Counted from the first letter of the stretch, positions 9,220 to 18,300 are shown. The stretch is DNA of 64,000 bases from Bradyrhizobium sp. SRS-191 (GCF_024586915.1 NZ_JANBVS010000013.1:62001-126000), one strand, 5' to 3'. Translations and numbers: made by a program. Notes: a model not told the origin generated them from the letters alone.

Positions 9220-9546
9220 TCACGCTGCGCTCCCCGACCCACTCCTACGCCATTCCGCGGGCGCAGCGTTCACCAGGGCAAAACGGCGAGCATGGACGAT
9301 GTGGGCTTCACCTGCGCCAAGCATATCGGTTTCGAGCTTGTAGACGCGGGCGGCTTGGCCCCTCTCTACAGAGTCCAATAATTCCGGGTAGCGCTTCATC
9401 CAGTTGTGAACGGTCGCGCGGGCAATACCCATTGCGCCTGCGGCCGCCGTGAGGGAGAGCCCTTCAGACATCAGGCGATACACGACATGCCCCATTTCGG
9501 GAGTGTAATTGGTTGGCCGGCCACGCCTCCCAGTCTTGGTCCTCAT
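9220..9546 (-). CDS. Phage terminase small-subunit-like HTH protein
   Basis: About 108 aa when started at the ATG at 9546; an upstream ATG at 9585 is possible. A helix-turn-helix is clear in the N-terminal half: GLSLTAAAGAMGIARATVHN, then WMKRYPELL. The following helix contains ERGQAARVYKLE and the C-terminal part reads FALVNAAPAEWR. This arrangement is seen in small-terminase or packaging-associated HTH proteins of phages. No large terminase is nearby, so it may be a prophage relic or a regulator. It lies downstream, on the same strand, of the replication genes and is separated from them by about 400 bp. Confidence 0.6.
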   Translation of the reverse strand: MRTKTGRRGRPTNYTPEMGHVVYRLMSEGLSLTAAAGAMGIARATVHNWMKRYPELLDSVERGQAARVYKLETDMLGAGEAHIVHARRFALVNAAPAEWRRSGSGSAA

Positions 9547-9941
9547 CGGATGCACCGCCCCGCATAGCTGCGAACCATGACGCATTACGCTCGGCCGGTC
9601 CTATGGAGGGGCCGAGCTTAATGCCACGTGCACCGCGTCAGGTATGATCAACGCGCCGCTGGCCGCCACTCTCGCGAACCAGTCGATTTTGCGCAATGCC
9701 TTTCGAAGGTCCAGCAAGTCGATCCTGCGCCTTTCGCCCGATCCCGCCTGCCGCCCGCGTGTGGAAAGAGTGGATCATAGAGGCGAGCGAGCGCTGCTAA
9801 GCGGACCGATTTGGCGGCCGTGGTTACGCGTGGGCAATGCTGGTTACGCCCAGACCGCGATGCGACTGCTGCACTGTTCCCTGGGCTGCCGTCAAAAAGC
9901 TCCATCGCGCTCCGTCATCGCCTTTCGCCAACCGAAATCAT
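9547..9941. other. Intergenic, no gene recognised
   Basis: About 395 bp between the terminase-like gene and the replisome-organizer gene. It contains one partial copy of the palindrome seen at 8345 and an isolated GGTTACGC at 9842. No convincing reading frame is present. Confidence 0.35.
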
Positions 9942-10856
9942 TCATCCGCTTATAGCGTTGAAGGCGGGTTCACTGTCGGCCTCTAGCAATCCTGACGGGA
10001 CCAAACACCCGGGCTGACCCGGCGCCGGTCCCCAATGCCGCTCAGGCCAGGGCCGGCCTTGCCGATGCAACTCAAGTCGTTCCATCCAGTCAGACTCGGT
10101 GAACGTGCATGGATCGATTGAAGGGAGCACGATCGTGGGCTCCGCCGTGTCCGTCCTCATATCGAGCTGTTCGAAGAACCGGCCGCTATTTAACCATCTG
10201 GCTGGATAGGGGCAATACTTCAGATCTTCACGTGGGCGACTGCTCCAATCAGCAGCATACTGCTGGGTACGCTTTATCAGTGTCTCGGCTGAGATTTGAG
10301 CCGGGACGACCTTCTGAAAGGCGCGCAACGCGTCCTGGCGAGCCACTTTCCGCGGATATACGTCGTACCATTCAGAAAAGCCTTGAGGCTCTTTCGCCAA
10401 GGACCGAGATCTTTCTTTTCTCCCTTTTTTATCTTGTTCTTCTTCCGGCCCGATGCCGGCCTGTTGCCGGCCCTCTTGGCGGTCCGTTTGCCGGCCCGGC
10501 TCACCGCTCGGAGCCTGATAACGATCGTAGTTGCAGAGGGTTATGACTGTTTGAAGCCGGCCCGTTTGCCGTTCTATTTGCCCGTCCTTTTCCAGCCGAA
10601 CCAAGTAAGTTCGCACCCGCTTTTCGGACCAGCCCCATGCCTCAGCCATGTAGGAGCGGGAATAGGTCAGTTGGCCGCGCTCAAGCGCAACAACCTCCCG
10701 TGCTTGGCCGTTTTTCACGGCAACGCGGTGCGGTCTCCAGGCCGCCTCAAAGAGTAGCCAAAGCCACGCCTCGAGGTCACTGTAGGGTTTGGCGGCGCCG
10801 ACGAGCGGGTGCTTCAGCAGACCGCGAGCAACGGCGATGTATCCCCGTTCAGCCAT
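9942..10856 (-). CDS. Phage-type replisome organizer / DnaD-like replication protein
   Basis: A 304-aa protein. The N-terminal 110 residues look like a winged-helix DNA-binding domain: LEAWLWLLFEAAW, LERGQLTYSRSYMAEAWGWS, then EKRVRTYLVRLEKDGQIER. This architecture is found in phage primosome/replisome-organizer proteins. A charged linker rich in Gln, Glu and Lys follows (about 115-160). The C-terminal half has a helper-like segment (FSEWYDVYPRKVARQDALRAF, about 160-185) common in such proteins. The gene overlaps the 3' end of dnaB by 8 bp, so it is translated from the same message. Together they form a replication module of a prophage or integrative element. Confidence 0.7.
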   Translation of the reverse strand: MAERGYIAVARGLLKHPLVGAAKPYSDLEAWLWLLFEAAWRPHRVAVKNGQAREVVALERGQLTYSRSYMAEAWGWSEKRVRTYLVRLEKDGQIERQTGRLQTVITLCNYDRYQAPSGEPGRQTDRQEGRQQAGIGPEEEQDKKGRKERSRSLAKEPQGFSEWYDVYPRKVARQDALRAFQKVVPAQISAETLIKRTQQYAADWSSRPREDLKYCPYPARWLNSGRFFEQLDMRTDTAEPTIVLPSIDPCTFTESDWMERLELHRQGRPWPERHWGPAPGQPGCLVPSGLLEADSEPAFNAISG

Positions 10857-12276
10857 GGCCGCGCTCGGTCAAATCGTATGGGGGCTCGCTTCGGAGTGCA
10901 TTGCTCGCCACGTCGAAGAACAGGTCGATGCGTCCGGTGGGCCCCCCTCGCTGCTTCGCGATGTGGACCTCAACTTTCCGTCGCACCTGCGCCAGCCGCT
11001 CAGAAGCGTCATCGCCGGCTGTCTGTTGGAGATAGTAGCCTTCTCGATAAACGAACAGGATCGCGTCCGCGTCCTGCTCCAATGACCCCGAATCGCGGAG
11101 GTCTGCCATGGTCGGGCGCTTGTCATCGCGATTTTCGACCTGGCGTGACAGCTGCGCCAGCGCGAAAACGGGGGCGTTCAGCTCCTTCGCCAGCGCCTTG
11201 AGAGCGGAGGATATCTCGGTCACTTCGGCAACCCTGTTGCCAGCATAGCGGTTCGACGCACGCATGATGTGGAGGTGATCGACAATGACGAGGTCGAGTG
11301 TGCGCCCCTGGCGCTCCAAGAGGTGCTTGTGCTTGCGAGCCCTAGCCGCGATCTGAGCTGCGCTTAACCCTCCCTGCGGATCGATCTTGATCGACAACCG
11401 CCGAAAGTCCTTTTGAGCTACGCGGACGCGATCTGCCTGCACATCGGTAAGTCGGCCGCGGCCAATATCGCAGTAGGGGATCGGCGCGCGAGATCGGTAG
11501 ACTGCGTCCGCAAGCATCCGGTCGGTGACATCCTCTGCGGTCATTTCCAGCGAGAACAAGAGGACGTTCGTCCCTCGCTCCGCGGATTGGCGCGCGCTAG
11601 AGATAATCAAGCCCGATTTTCCCATGCCGGGTCGGCCGGCAAGAATGATGAAGTTGCCCCGCTGCCAGCCGTTCAGTTGCTCGTCCAGCAGCCGAACTCC
11701 AGTGGTCACGCCGGTGACTTTGCCCGTATTGGCCATCGCCGATTGCATCCGCTCGACGGAGCGCTCCGATGCCACGGCGGCGCTGACAGGAGCGACGTGG
11801 CCGGCGCTGTACCGAGCCGCTATCGCGTCGAGCTGTTCAATGCAGTCCGTGGCCAGCATCGCTGGACCAGAGTCCGACGATTTCGTTGCTGCCGTCAGGC
11901 TGCTCGCGACGTCGGCCAACCTGCGTCGATCAGCGTACTCGGCAATCAGGCGCGCAAAATCGGGCGCATTGATTATGGTGGTCGCCTCTGCGGCCAAACG
12001 AGCGAGATACTGTGAAACCGTCAGGCCACCAATATCAGCGTCTCTCACCTCCTCGGCCAATAGCGCCTGAGCGAGTCCCAGCGTAATCCGTCTGCCTTCA
12101 GTCTTCCCTCGGATAAACTGCGCAAAAAGGAAGCGATGAAGGGGCTCGTAGAAGTCGTCGGCGGTGACGAGATCCTCCACGCAGTCCAGCGCATCAGCGG
12201 ACAACAGAACGGCGCCGAGCAGTTGCTGCTCGGCGTCGATGCTGTGCGGGAGAACAGGGGGGAGCTGATCGATCAT
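10849..12276 (-). CDS. dnaB: Replicative DNA helicase DnaB (phage/element type)
   Basis: About 475 aa, the usual length. The N-terminal helical domain begins HSIDAEQQLLGAVLL. The RecA-like ATPase carries Walker A AGRPGMGKSGLI, then a LLFSLEMTAEDVTDRML segment, Walker B LVIVDHLHIM, and the DnaB motif LAQLSRQVENRDDKRP followed by DLRDSGSLEQDAD. The start at 12276 gives an ATGA overlap with the upstream small ORF; a start at 12291 is also possible. DnaB unwinds DNA at replication forks. Next to an HTH/excisionase-like gene and a replisome organizer, it is most likely the element's own helicase, not the host's. Confidence 0.92.
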   Translation of the reverse strand: MIDQLPPVLPHSIDAEQQLLGAVLLSADALDCVEDLVTADDFYEPLHRFLFAQFIRGKTEGRRITLGLAQALLAEEVRDADIGGLTVSQYLARLAAEATTIINAPDFARLIAEYADRRRLADVASSLTAATKSSDSGPAMLATDCIEQLDAIAARYSAGHVAPVSAAVASERSVERMQSAMANTGKVTGVTTGVRLLDEQLNGWQRGNFIILAGRPGMGKSGLIISSARQSAERGTNVLLFSLEMTAEDVTDRMLADAVYRSRAPIPYCDIGRGRLTDVQADRVRVAQKDFRRLSIKIDPQGGLSAAQIAARARKHKHLLERQGRTLDLVIVDHLHIMRASNRYAGNRVAEVTEISSALKALAKELNAPVFALAQLSRQVENRDDKRPTMADLRDSGSLEQDADAILFVYREGYYLQQTAGDDASERLAQVRRKVEVHIAKQRGGPTGRIDLFFDVASNALRSEPPYDLTERGHG

Positions 12277-12461
12277 GGGTTGCAACCCCAACGATCAGCG
12301 CGCTCGACCTTTCGGGGGTCTTCGCCGATGCTGATTGCATATGCCCAGAAGAATGCCCGGGCAGCTAACCCGTATTGCGGAAGACGGGTCTTGTCCCAGA
12401 GCACCGCGTACTTGTGGGAGGCGAGGATGAGCTCCTGCTGTCTTTCAGGGCTGATCATCAT
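12273..12461 (-). CDS. Small hypothetical protein in the replication operon
   Basis: A 62-aa protein tightly packed between the HTH gene (2-bp gap) and dnaB (ATGA overlap). Position and spacing are the main reasons to call it real. The sequence has an Ala/Tyr-rich central helix (AARAFFWAYAI) and no recognised domain. It may be a small replication or regulatory accessory of the element. Confidence 0.6.
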   Translation of the reverse strand: MMISPERQQELILASHKYAVLWDKTRLPQYGLAARAFFWAYAISIGEDPRKVERADRWGCNP

Positions 12462-12463
12462 GG

Positions 12464-12673
12464 TTACGCCTCTTCCGGCGTCGAGCCGAGTGCGCGTTCC
12501 ATGAATGCGAGCAAATCCGAGCGCCGGATCAGCCGCCTACGCCCCACCTTGAACGACGGGATCGCGTTGCTCGCCAAGAGCAAATAGAAGCCGCTGCGCG
12601 AGTGCCCAATGAGCCGGGCAGCCTCTGCCGGCGCATACGCAAGTCGTTCGTCGTCTTTGATATCTAAAGCCAT
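12464..12673 (-). CDS. Excisionase-like helix-turn-helix DNA-binding protein
   Basis: A 69-aa MerR/excisionase-type HTH. LAYAPAEAARLIGHSRSGFY is followed by FKVGRRRLIRRSDLLAFMER, the classic HTH_17 wing. I use the ATG at 12673 because the longer upstream reading is Cys/Arg-rich noise. It is the first gene of the minus-strand replication operon. Proteins of this type direct excision or regulate early genes of prophages and integrative elements. Confidence 0.8.
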   Translation of the reverse strand: MALDIKDDERLAYAPAEAARLIGHSRSGFYLLLASNAIPSFKVGRRRLIRRSDLLAFMERALGSTPEEA

Positions 12674-13420
12674 TGAGGCCTCCGATGTGGAAGCCCAGGC
12701 ACCAACGCAAAACGCGCAGGCGTAGGCTCCCTGGTTGGGGAAGCCGCACGTCCTGCGCGGGTCAAGAATCACTTTATTAAAGATTCTCTCGGTGAATACA
12801 AGTGAGTCCTCGTATCTCCAGCTGTAGGTAGCGATGCAAGCTACGGTCGCCCGACGCCGTGCCTTATTTCGGGTGCGCAGGGACCTGACGGTGAACCCCG
12901 ATCTTTGCGCGCCGCGATATCCCAATGGTGATTTTCTGCGCCTGACGACAGAACGATGGCATCGGCTAACGCACGCGCATCTTCGACGTGGTTTGGATCG
13001 GTCGTCGTAATCAGGGATGAAAAGTTCAGCGACGAAGTCGCACCCGTTCCAGCCTCGTTCCAAGGATCAAGAAGAAACACATCTGGATTTGGGGCGAACG
13101 CGCGCTGGAGCAGCGGCCCGGCTCAACCTCACCTTTGGGATCGGCGATCATAGCTGCGCTGTCGTCCAGACCACTTCAAGTAAGCGAGCGTCGTGGTGAA
13201 TTGTCCGCCACCGTGCCCGCTACCATCAATTGGTGGAGATCGCCGTTTTAACAGATTGGCTCAAAATCATCGTGGCTTTTCGAACCACGGCTGGTCCCAT
13301 GCGCCCACATTGCCAGCCAGACTGGCCAAATGGCGTCCCCTCCCACCGCGCCAATTGGCAGCAAAGACGGGCAACTAGCCACCGAAGCCTGCAGCTAATG
13401 GTTGCGCGTCCGATAGACCT
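12674..13420. other. Divergent regulatory region, no gene recognised
   Basis: About 750 bp between the minus-strand replication operon and the plus-strand relaxase trio. The stretch near 12765-12830 is AT-richer and probably contains the promoter for the HTH gene. The rest shows no convincing coding frame. It is a plausible place for an element's control region or oriT, because a relaxase gene follows, but I cannot identify a nick site. Confidence 0.35.
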
Positions 13421-14062
13421 ATGAAACACTCCCAAGCATATTTGGATGATATTTTCTGGGGCGCCGCGGTGGCGATCTTCAGCCTGAATCATAGTCTCAT
13501 CGGCCACGGCACCCATCCTTCAGGCGCCCCCAGCCTTTACGCTCGGTATGCGACCGGCCAAAACCGCTGCACGGAAATCATCAACGAGCGAATGCCCGAT
13601 GACTGGCCGGGCATGATGAAATGGCTGGATCACCAAGAACAAGAAGGCCGCAAGAACACCCGCGTCATCGACAAGGTCGTGGTCGCCCTCCCGCTCGAAC
13701 TCACCCATGAGCAAAACCTCAGCCTGCTCTTGAATTTCTGCGAGCGGATGACCGAACGACGGGCATCCTGCGCCGCTGCGGTTCATGACGGCCCCAAGGG
13801 CTTCGACTATCCCCATGCCAATATCATTTTTAGGGACCGCGGTCCCGAAACTAGCAAGCGGGTGATGCTAACCACCGAGCGGGGCAGCACCGAGCAGTTT
13901 CGTGAAGGCTGGGAGCAGGAAGCCAATATCTCCCTTGAGAAGGCTGGGCACGAGGTGCGGATCGACCGGCGCAGCCTTGCCGACCAGGGCATTGACCGCG
14001 AACCACAGCTTCACGTTGCTCCGGCCTCCGAAGCGCGCGTCCGAAAAGAACCACGAATTTAA
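13421..14062 (+). CDS. MobA/MobL-like relaxase (compact)
   Basis: A 213-aa protein matching the catalytic core of MobL-type nickases. Visible are VVALPLELTHEQNLSLLLNF, a HDGPKGFDYPHANIIF segment that holds the metal-binding histidines, and the typical end WEQEANISLEKAGHEVRIDR followed by SLADQGIDREPQLH. In conjugative relaxases this core is usually fused to a long helicase or primase part, which is absent here. It is the first gene of a plus-strand trio with a membrane protein and a periplasmic receptor. It would nick an origin of transfer, but no type IV secretion genes are in the window, so mobilisation would need a helper. No clear Shine-Dalgarno precedes the ATG. Confidence 0.75.
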   Translation: MKHSQAYLDDIFWGAAVAIFSLNHSLIGHGTHPSGAPSLYARYATGQNRCTEIINERMPDDWPGMMKWLDHQEQEGRKNTRVIDKVVVALPLELTHEQNLSLLLNFCERMTERRASCAAAVHDGPKGFDYPHANIIFRDRGPETSKRVMLTTERGSTEQFREGWEQEANISLEKAGHEVRIDRRSLADQGIDREPQLHVAPASEARVRKEPRI

Positions 14063-14214
14063 CAGCCACCAGTATGGAACAAGCCCAGCGCGGAAAGCCG
14101 AAATGGACGCCTATTTTGCAGCAACGCGCCGAAGCGCGAGGGACGGACCAGGGTCCGTGGCGGGTAGGCGTCTCTTTCGCAAACACCGATCAACGAAGCA
14201 AGGAGCCTCACAAA

Positions 14215-14997
14215 GTGACGACCCCAGGCGACCACGACAGAGGCGGACCAGACCATAAGGTTGAACGATACGTCGCCCTTGGCTTGACCATTTTCATCGT
14301 CATTTTCTGCGCCGCCGTCATTTGGCGAGACAAGCCGATTGAAAACGCCAACACGGTCGTATTCATGCGCATCCTGCTTGCCGCTGCCTGCGGAGTTCTC
14401 GGCGGCACGATGCCCGGCTTTTTGAATGTTCGATACGACATCGGGGGGCTCGCGATCCGGGCCGCGGGCGGTATCGCATTTGCAGTTCTCGTTTATGTAT
14501 TCACGCCAACCGTTTTGCCGAACATGGAAACGCCCACCGAACGTGCTTTGGACCGTTCACGCAGCGGGGATATCGGGCAGCATTTCAAGCTGGCTAACGA
14601 TTATTGGGACCGTCCCGTTAATAGAAAGCGCTATCAGGCGACACCCATGGAAGGCCGCGGCCAACTCCTGGCTGATTGGGTAGGTAGCGACATCGAGAAG
14701 AATAAAGCTTTACATGAGGTCACGGCTTTCCTCGCCGATCTTCATGCGTGCGTGCAAAGCCGCAATTGCAAGCGCGAACAACTTTGTCAATCATCACTGT
14801 TTGACGATTCGGACAACTTTCTTATCTTCTTCCAACCGCTTCTCAAAGATTGGGCCGATTCCGGTTATAATCAGACATTGCAGGCTGCGATAGATTTTGT
14901 GAATTGTGATTGCTCGCGCGAGCTTACCGCGAAACGCTGTCCCGACCATCCGAGCATGTGTGGCGCGCCCCCGAAATGCGGAGCAGGCAAGACATGA
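14215..14997 (+). CDS. Membrane protein with Cys-rich C-terminus, unrecognised
   Basis: The frame is open from an ATG at 14074, but the best start is GTG at 14215, preceded by AAGGAG nine bases upstream. The product is then about 260 aa. Three hydrophobic segments follow closely: ALGLTIFIVIFCAAVIW, ILLAAACGVLGGTMPGF and AAGGIAFAVLVYVF. A soluble part of about 150 residues follows and ends in a cluster of five Cys. The gene overlaps the next one by ATGA, so the two are translationally coupled. No domain is recognised. With the receptor-like next gene it may form a membrane/periplasm sensing or surface module. Confidence 0.6.
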   Translation: MTTPGDHDRGGPDHKVERYVALGLTIFIVIFCAAVIWRDKPIENANTVVFMRILLAAACGVLGGTMPGFLNVRYDIGGLAIRAAGGIAFAVLVYVFTPTVLPNMETPTERALDRSRSGDIGQHFKLANDYWDRPVNRKRYQATPMEGRGQLLADWVGSDIEKNKALHEVTAFLADLHACVQSRNCKREQLCQSSLFDDSDNFLIFFQPLLKDWADSGYNQTLQAAIDFVNCDCSRELTAKRCPDHPSMCGAPPKCGAGKT

Positions 14998-16058
14998 ACC
15001 GAACGGCCATGATCCTAGTGGGTATGCTGTCATGTTCTTTAGCTGCTGCGGACACGCTCGCCTCGGAGCCACTCCGCATTGGCGTCGTGGGTGACATGAG
15101 CGACCGAAACCCCACGGCAATGGCCACCGTGAAGGCGGTATCCTTCGCAGTCGAGGATATCAGAAAGGCCGGCCTGCTTACCGGCGATGTTTCTATTATT
15201 TCGCGCGATGACCAATGCAAGAGCGATGTTGCGACCTATATTGCCCGGAGTTTTTCCGACCAGGACCGGGTAAACCTCGTAGTTGGACATACTTGCACGA
15301 TTACCAGCATCCCCGCATCAAACATCTATCGTGAAAAGAACATTTTGCAGATTGATCCGGCGACGACGCACCCCGGTCTCACCGAAGGCATGCGCGGCAA
15401 GAAATCACGATTGTTTCGGCTTGCTGAGCGGCAGGACCGAGCCGCGGCGGTAGCCGTTGTGGTTCTTAAGGATCAGATTGCGAACAAGAATGTCTGTTTA
15501 GTGGGTGGCGCTTTCAGTAAATCGTGGCTGGACCGATTTCAAGCTCTGGCAACCGGCACGTCGAGACAGTTTTCCGTAGCAGCATCATTACCAGAGAGGG
15601 GTTCGGGTGCTGATCTCTGTATCGTCTATGACCCCGACGACCGCACCGGCCTTCGAGGCCTTGGCAACCGCGATGATGTTATTGGTGCCATAGGTCTGGA
15701 TGACAGGTTGCCCAACCCGTCGACCAACATTGATCAGGTCAGGGATTTGACCAAACGCCTAAGAGCCGCCGGCTACTCCGGCCCGATCAGCATTGCCGTA
15801 AATGCTTACGCTGCGGTCCAAGTGTGGGCGGTAGCAATGAAGGAGGCCGGCAGCGCTGAGCCGGATAAGGTCGCTGAACAAATGCACAGGCTCAAATTCG
15901 AGACGATTAGAGGACTGGTTGCCTTCGATGAAATCGGCGATGTTCGGCAGCCTCTGATTACCCTCGTTCGCTACTCCAATCCCATCATTGAGGTGCCCAA
16001 CAAATGTAACGAGGCTCCCTGTAAGGACTGCAAATGCAGTGAATGTTGTCCGAAATAA
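14994..16058 (+). CDS. Orphan periplasmic ligand-binding protein (Leu/Ile/Val-receptor type)
   Basis: About 354 aa, started at the ATG at 14994, which overlaps the preceding stop. The N-terminus is a signal peptide (AMILVGMLSCSLAAADTLAS). The body matches a type I periplasmic binding fold: PLRIGVVGDMSD, AVSFAVEDIRKAG, VNLVVGHTCTITSIPAS, and DPATTHPGLTEG. No ABC permease or ATPase is adjacent, so it is not a normal importer component. The last 19 residues carry six Cys (KCNEAP, CKDCKC, SECC), unusual for this family and suggestive of metal binding or surface cross-linking. It sits in a mobile region with a relaxase; a sensing role is possible but inferred. Confidence 0.75.
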   Translation: MNRTAMILVGMLSCSLAAADTLASEPLRIGVVGDMSDRNPTAMATVKAVSFAVEDIRKAGLLTGDVSIISRDDQCKSDVATYIARSFSDQDRVNLVVGHTCTITSIPASNIYREKNILQIDPATTHPGLTEGMRGKKSRLFRLAERQDRAAAVAVVVLKDQIANKNVCLVGGAFSKSWLDRFQALATGTSRQFSVAASLPERGSGADLCIVYDPDDRTGLRGLGNRDDVIGAIGLDDRLPNPSTNIDQVRDLTKRLRAAGYSGPISIAVNAYAAVQVWAVAMKEAGSAEPDKVAEQMHRLKFETIRGLVAFDEIGDVRQPLITLVRYSNPIIEVPNKCNEAPCKDCKCSECCPK

Positions 16059-16721
16059 GATTTCAACTTTAGCGGACTGACGCGTTTTCCTAAGAAGTAT
16101 TTTGAGGCAGTATCCCGCCATCCTTCGGCAAGTTGCGCTTCAGGCCGTCGCTTTCGAGCTATGTGCGCGCCGCTGCGCTCGCAGCCAAACGATTGCGATT
16201 GGCACACCGGCCAACCCATGAGACAACGCTGGTTGTCCAGGTCCTCGACCGCTTAGGCTTAATCGCTTGGACCTTGCGTGGTCCATGATCTTCTCGGCGC
16301 AATCGGGATTCGCCCTGCCTGTTGTTGAGCGAGATTTGGCGCGCAGTTTGGTGCCCTGCTGTCATCGCGGCCGCAGCTCCTTCGCGCCCTGGGACGGCGG
16401 CCTCCCGCATGATTATCAAAGGTCAGGCCCGCGATCGAGCGGCATAACTCGCCGCCCATCGTCTCGCAAAGAACGGAACGAGCGAATACGAGTGTATGAG
16501 GTACCAGGAACGTTGGCCCAGGACTTTCGAGACGCTTTCATCGAGATAAAAGCAAGATGGCTCGCTGCCCGATCGAAGCGCCCTCTCGACCACACATCCA
16601 TCAGCCCCGAACCGCTCCGAATCCATGGCTCAGCCTCCTAACCATCGGTCGGCAGCTCTGGCGGCGGTGTGTGACAGACCTCGCTAAGCAACGTTCAGCT
16701 CCGCTCGAGGTGCAAGAGTGT
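16059..16721. other. Intergenic, no gene recognised
   Basis: About 660 bp between the receptor gene and the integrase 3' end. Several short frames are open on both strands, but none has a recognisable domain, start signal or consistent codon use. I see no tRNA or clear repeat. Confidence 0.35.
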
Positions 16722-18110
16722 TCATCGCTGGCGCCCCGCGATCGTAACCACATTTCTGGCCTGCTGCGGCACCAGCGGCACGACTGCCGCGCGGGCGAGA
16801 GCTTCCAGGGCTGTGGAGATGTATTTCGCGTAATGCCGCTCGATCATCGTCACCGACGTATTGTGCAGCTTCGCGACTTGCTGGATGGGCAGGCCGTTTC
16901 GCAGGCCGCGGACAATGCTGGTGTGGCGCAGACTGTAGGGGATGACCTCCGGCAATCCAGCGCGCTGGCGGATCGCGCGCCAAGGGCGCGTCAGTTCCGC
17001 GGTCTTCCACGGACCGCGTTCTGATTTCTTCCAGGCGATGCTGTGGGGCTCCTGCTCATAGCTCCAGCGCTCGAATAGGGCTGCCTCCTTGGGGCGGCCG
17101 ACGATCGCAGGCAGCAGGACCTCGATCACGTCGTCGCCCACCGGAATCGGAACGGAGCCGCCGTTGCCGCCGCGTCCCTTGTAGGAGCCTGGCATCATCA
17201 AGCGCCGCTCCTTGAGTTGGGCATCGCTAACGCGCATCCGCCGCACCTGTGCAAACCGGGCGCCGGTGGCAGCAAGGCAGACCACGAGCCGGTAGAGGTC
17301 CCCCTCGCTTTCCTGCTCGGTGTCGATTTCGCCAGCCGCGCGAAGCAGGTTGCCGACCTGCGCGTCGGTTAGGATCTGGTTATCCCGCGCGATGGATGCG
17401 TCGTCATCATCATCGATGCGTTCGGCCTTGAAGCCGTCCTTCACGATTGCGAGGAAGGTTGGGTTGAGTTTCTTCTGTTCCGCGGACAGCCGCGGCCATG
17501 CTGCATTCAGCGCAGCCTTGACGTCGTTCGAGAGCCGGTGCTTCGTCGTGGCTTTCAGTTCTTCGGGCAGATCGTCCCGCCAGGTCAAAAGGTCATCTTC
17601 CTTCAGCGCGTGCAGGTGGATGTCAGCAAGAGGGGCTGCCTCGATGGCTTCCTGATTGCCGCGCTTCTCCTGGCCGAGAACATAGCGTCGTAACCGGTGG
17701 CCGGCATCGGATCGAACCTCGCGGCCGGACCTTCGGCTGTCGCGAGCGTTGCGCTCGTTGACATAGGCTTCGACAGCCGTCCGCACGGTCGGTGCGGGCC
17801 CGCTGGCATGTGCCGCGGCTTCTGTTCGGGAATGGATGACGAAATCCCGCGCCTCTTTCGCGGCCTGCTCGAAAGTCAGCGTTCCTTCGGTAGGCTTGTC
17901 GTTGACGTCGTTCGCGATGCCGATCTGCGCCTGCTTGTAGTTGGCTCCCTCGTAGTGATTGCGCCAACGCACCAGCCAAACGCCACCGCGCTTTCCCCTG
18001 CGATAGCCAAGGTGCGCCTCGGCATCGAGGCGGCGCCAATGCACGCCAGCACCCAGTTTAGATCGCGCCTTGGCCGTCGTGATCTGAGCCTCTGTGAGTG
18101 TCTTCGTCAT
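16722..18110 (-). CDS. int: Tyrosine recombinase / phage-type integrase
   Basis: About 462 aa with the start at the ATG at 18110. The frame extends further to 18263 but that part runs into the att region. The N-terminal part resembles the Arm-DNA-binding/SAM-like portion of integrases. The catalytic domain shows CLAATGARFAQVRRM (first Arg), PYSLRHTSIVRGL (His/Arg pair) and IERHYAKY (nucleophile Tyr). The gene reads away from a tRNA 3' fragment 140 bp upstream, as expected for a site-specific integrase next to its attachment site. It would insert and excise the element to the left. Confidence 0.9.
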   Translation of the reverse strand: MTKTLTEAQITTAKARSKLGAGVHWRRLDAEAHLGYRRGKRGGVWLVRWRNHYEGANYKQAQIGIANDVNDKPTEGTLTFEQAAKEARDFVIHSRTEAAAHASGPAPTVRTAVEAYVNERNARDSRRSGREVRSDAGHRLRRYVLGQEKRGNQEAIEAAPLADIHLHALKEDDLLTWRDDLPEELKATTKHRLSNDVKAALNAAWPRLSAEQKKLNPTFLAIVKDGFKAERIDDDDDASIARDNQILTDAQVGNLLRAAGEIDTEQESEGDLYRLVVCLAATGARFAQVRRMRVSDAQLKERRLMMPGSYKGRGGNGGSVPIPVGDDVIEVLLPAIVGRPKEAALFERWSYEQEPHSIAWKKSERGPWKTAELTRPWRAIRQRAGLPEVIPYSLRHTSIVRGLRNGLPIQQVAKLHNTSVTMIERHYAKYISTALEALARAAVVPLVPQQARNVVTIAGRQR

Positions 18111-18251
18111 CGCCCCAACCCCAAAAGTCGTCGAATATCCGTCGAATATAAATCCCTGTACGGTGGTAGACGACAGTGGGCGGCGTTTCAATAAGTGTTT
18201 GATTTCATTGGAATGTGCTGGACGTCGGTGGACGGTCGATGAAAAAAATCC

Positions 18252-18300
18252 CAGCCCTCTCAAGGCTGAAACAGGGGTTCGATTCCCCTAGGGAGCGCCA
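18252..18300 (+). other. Attachment-site-like 3' tRNA fragment (anticodon CUC, Glu-type)
   Basis: The 3' half of a tRNA can be folded here. The anticodon stem is CAGCC/GGCTG around loop CTCTCAA (anticodon CTC at 18259-18261). The T-arm is AGGGG/CCCCT with loop TTCGATT, followed by seven acceptor bases, discriminator G and CCA. The 5' half is absent: the preceding bases do not form the D-arm or the matching acceptor strand. A truncated tRNA next to an integrase is the usual scar of integration into a tRNA 3' end. The intact tRNA would then lie at the other end of the element, outside or left of this window. Confidence 0.7.

Noticed and set aside
18252..18300. Complete functional tRNA gene
   Set aside because: The D-arm and the 5' acceptor strand are missing upstream, so only the 3' half is present.
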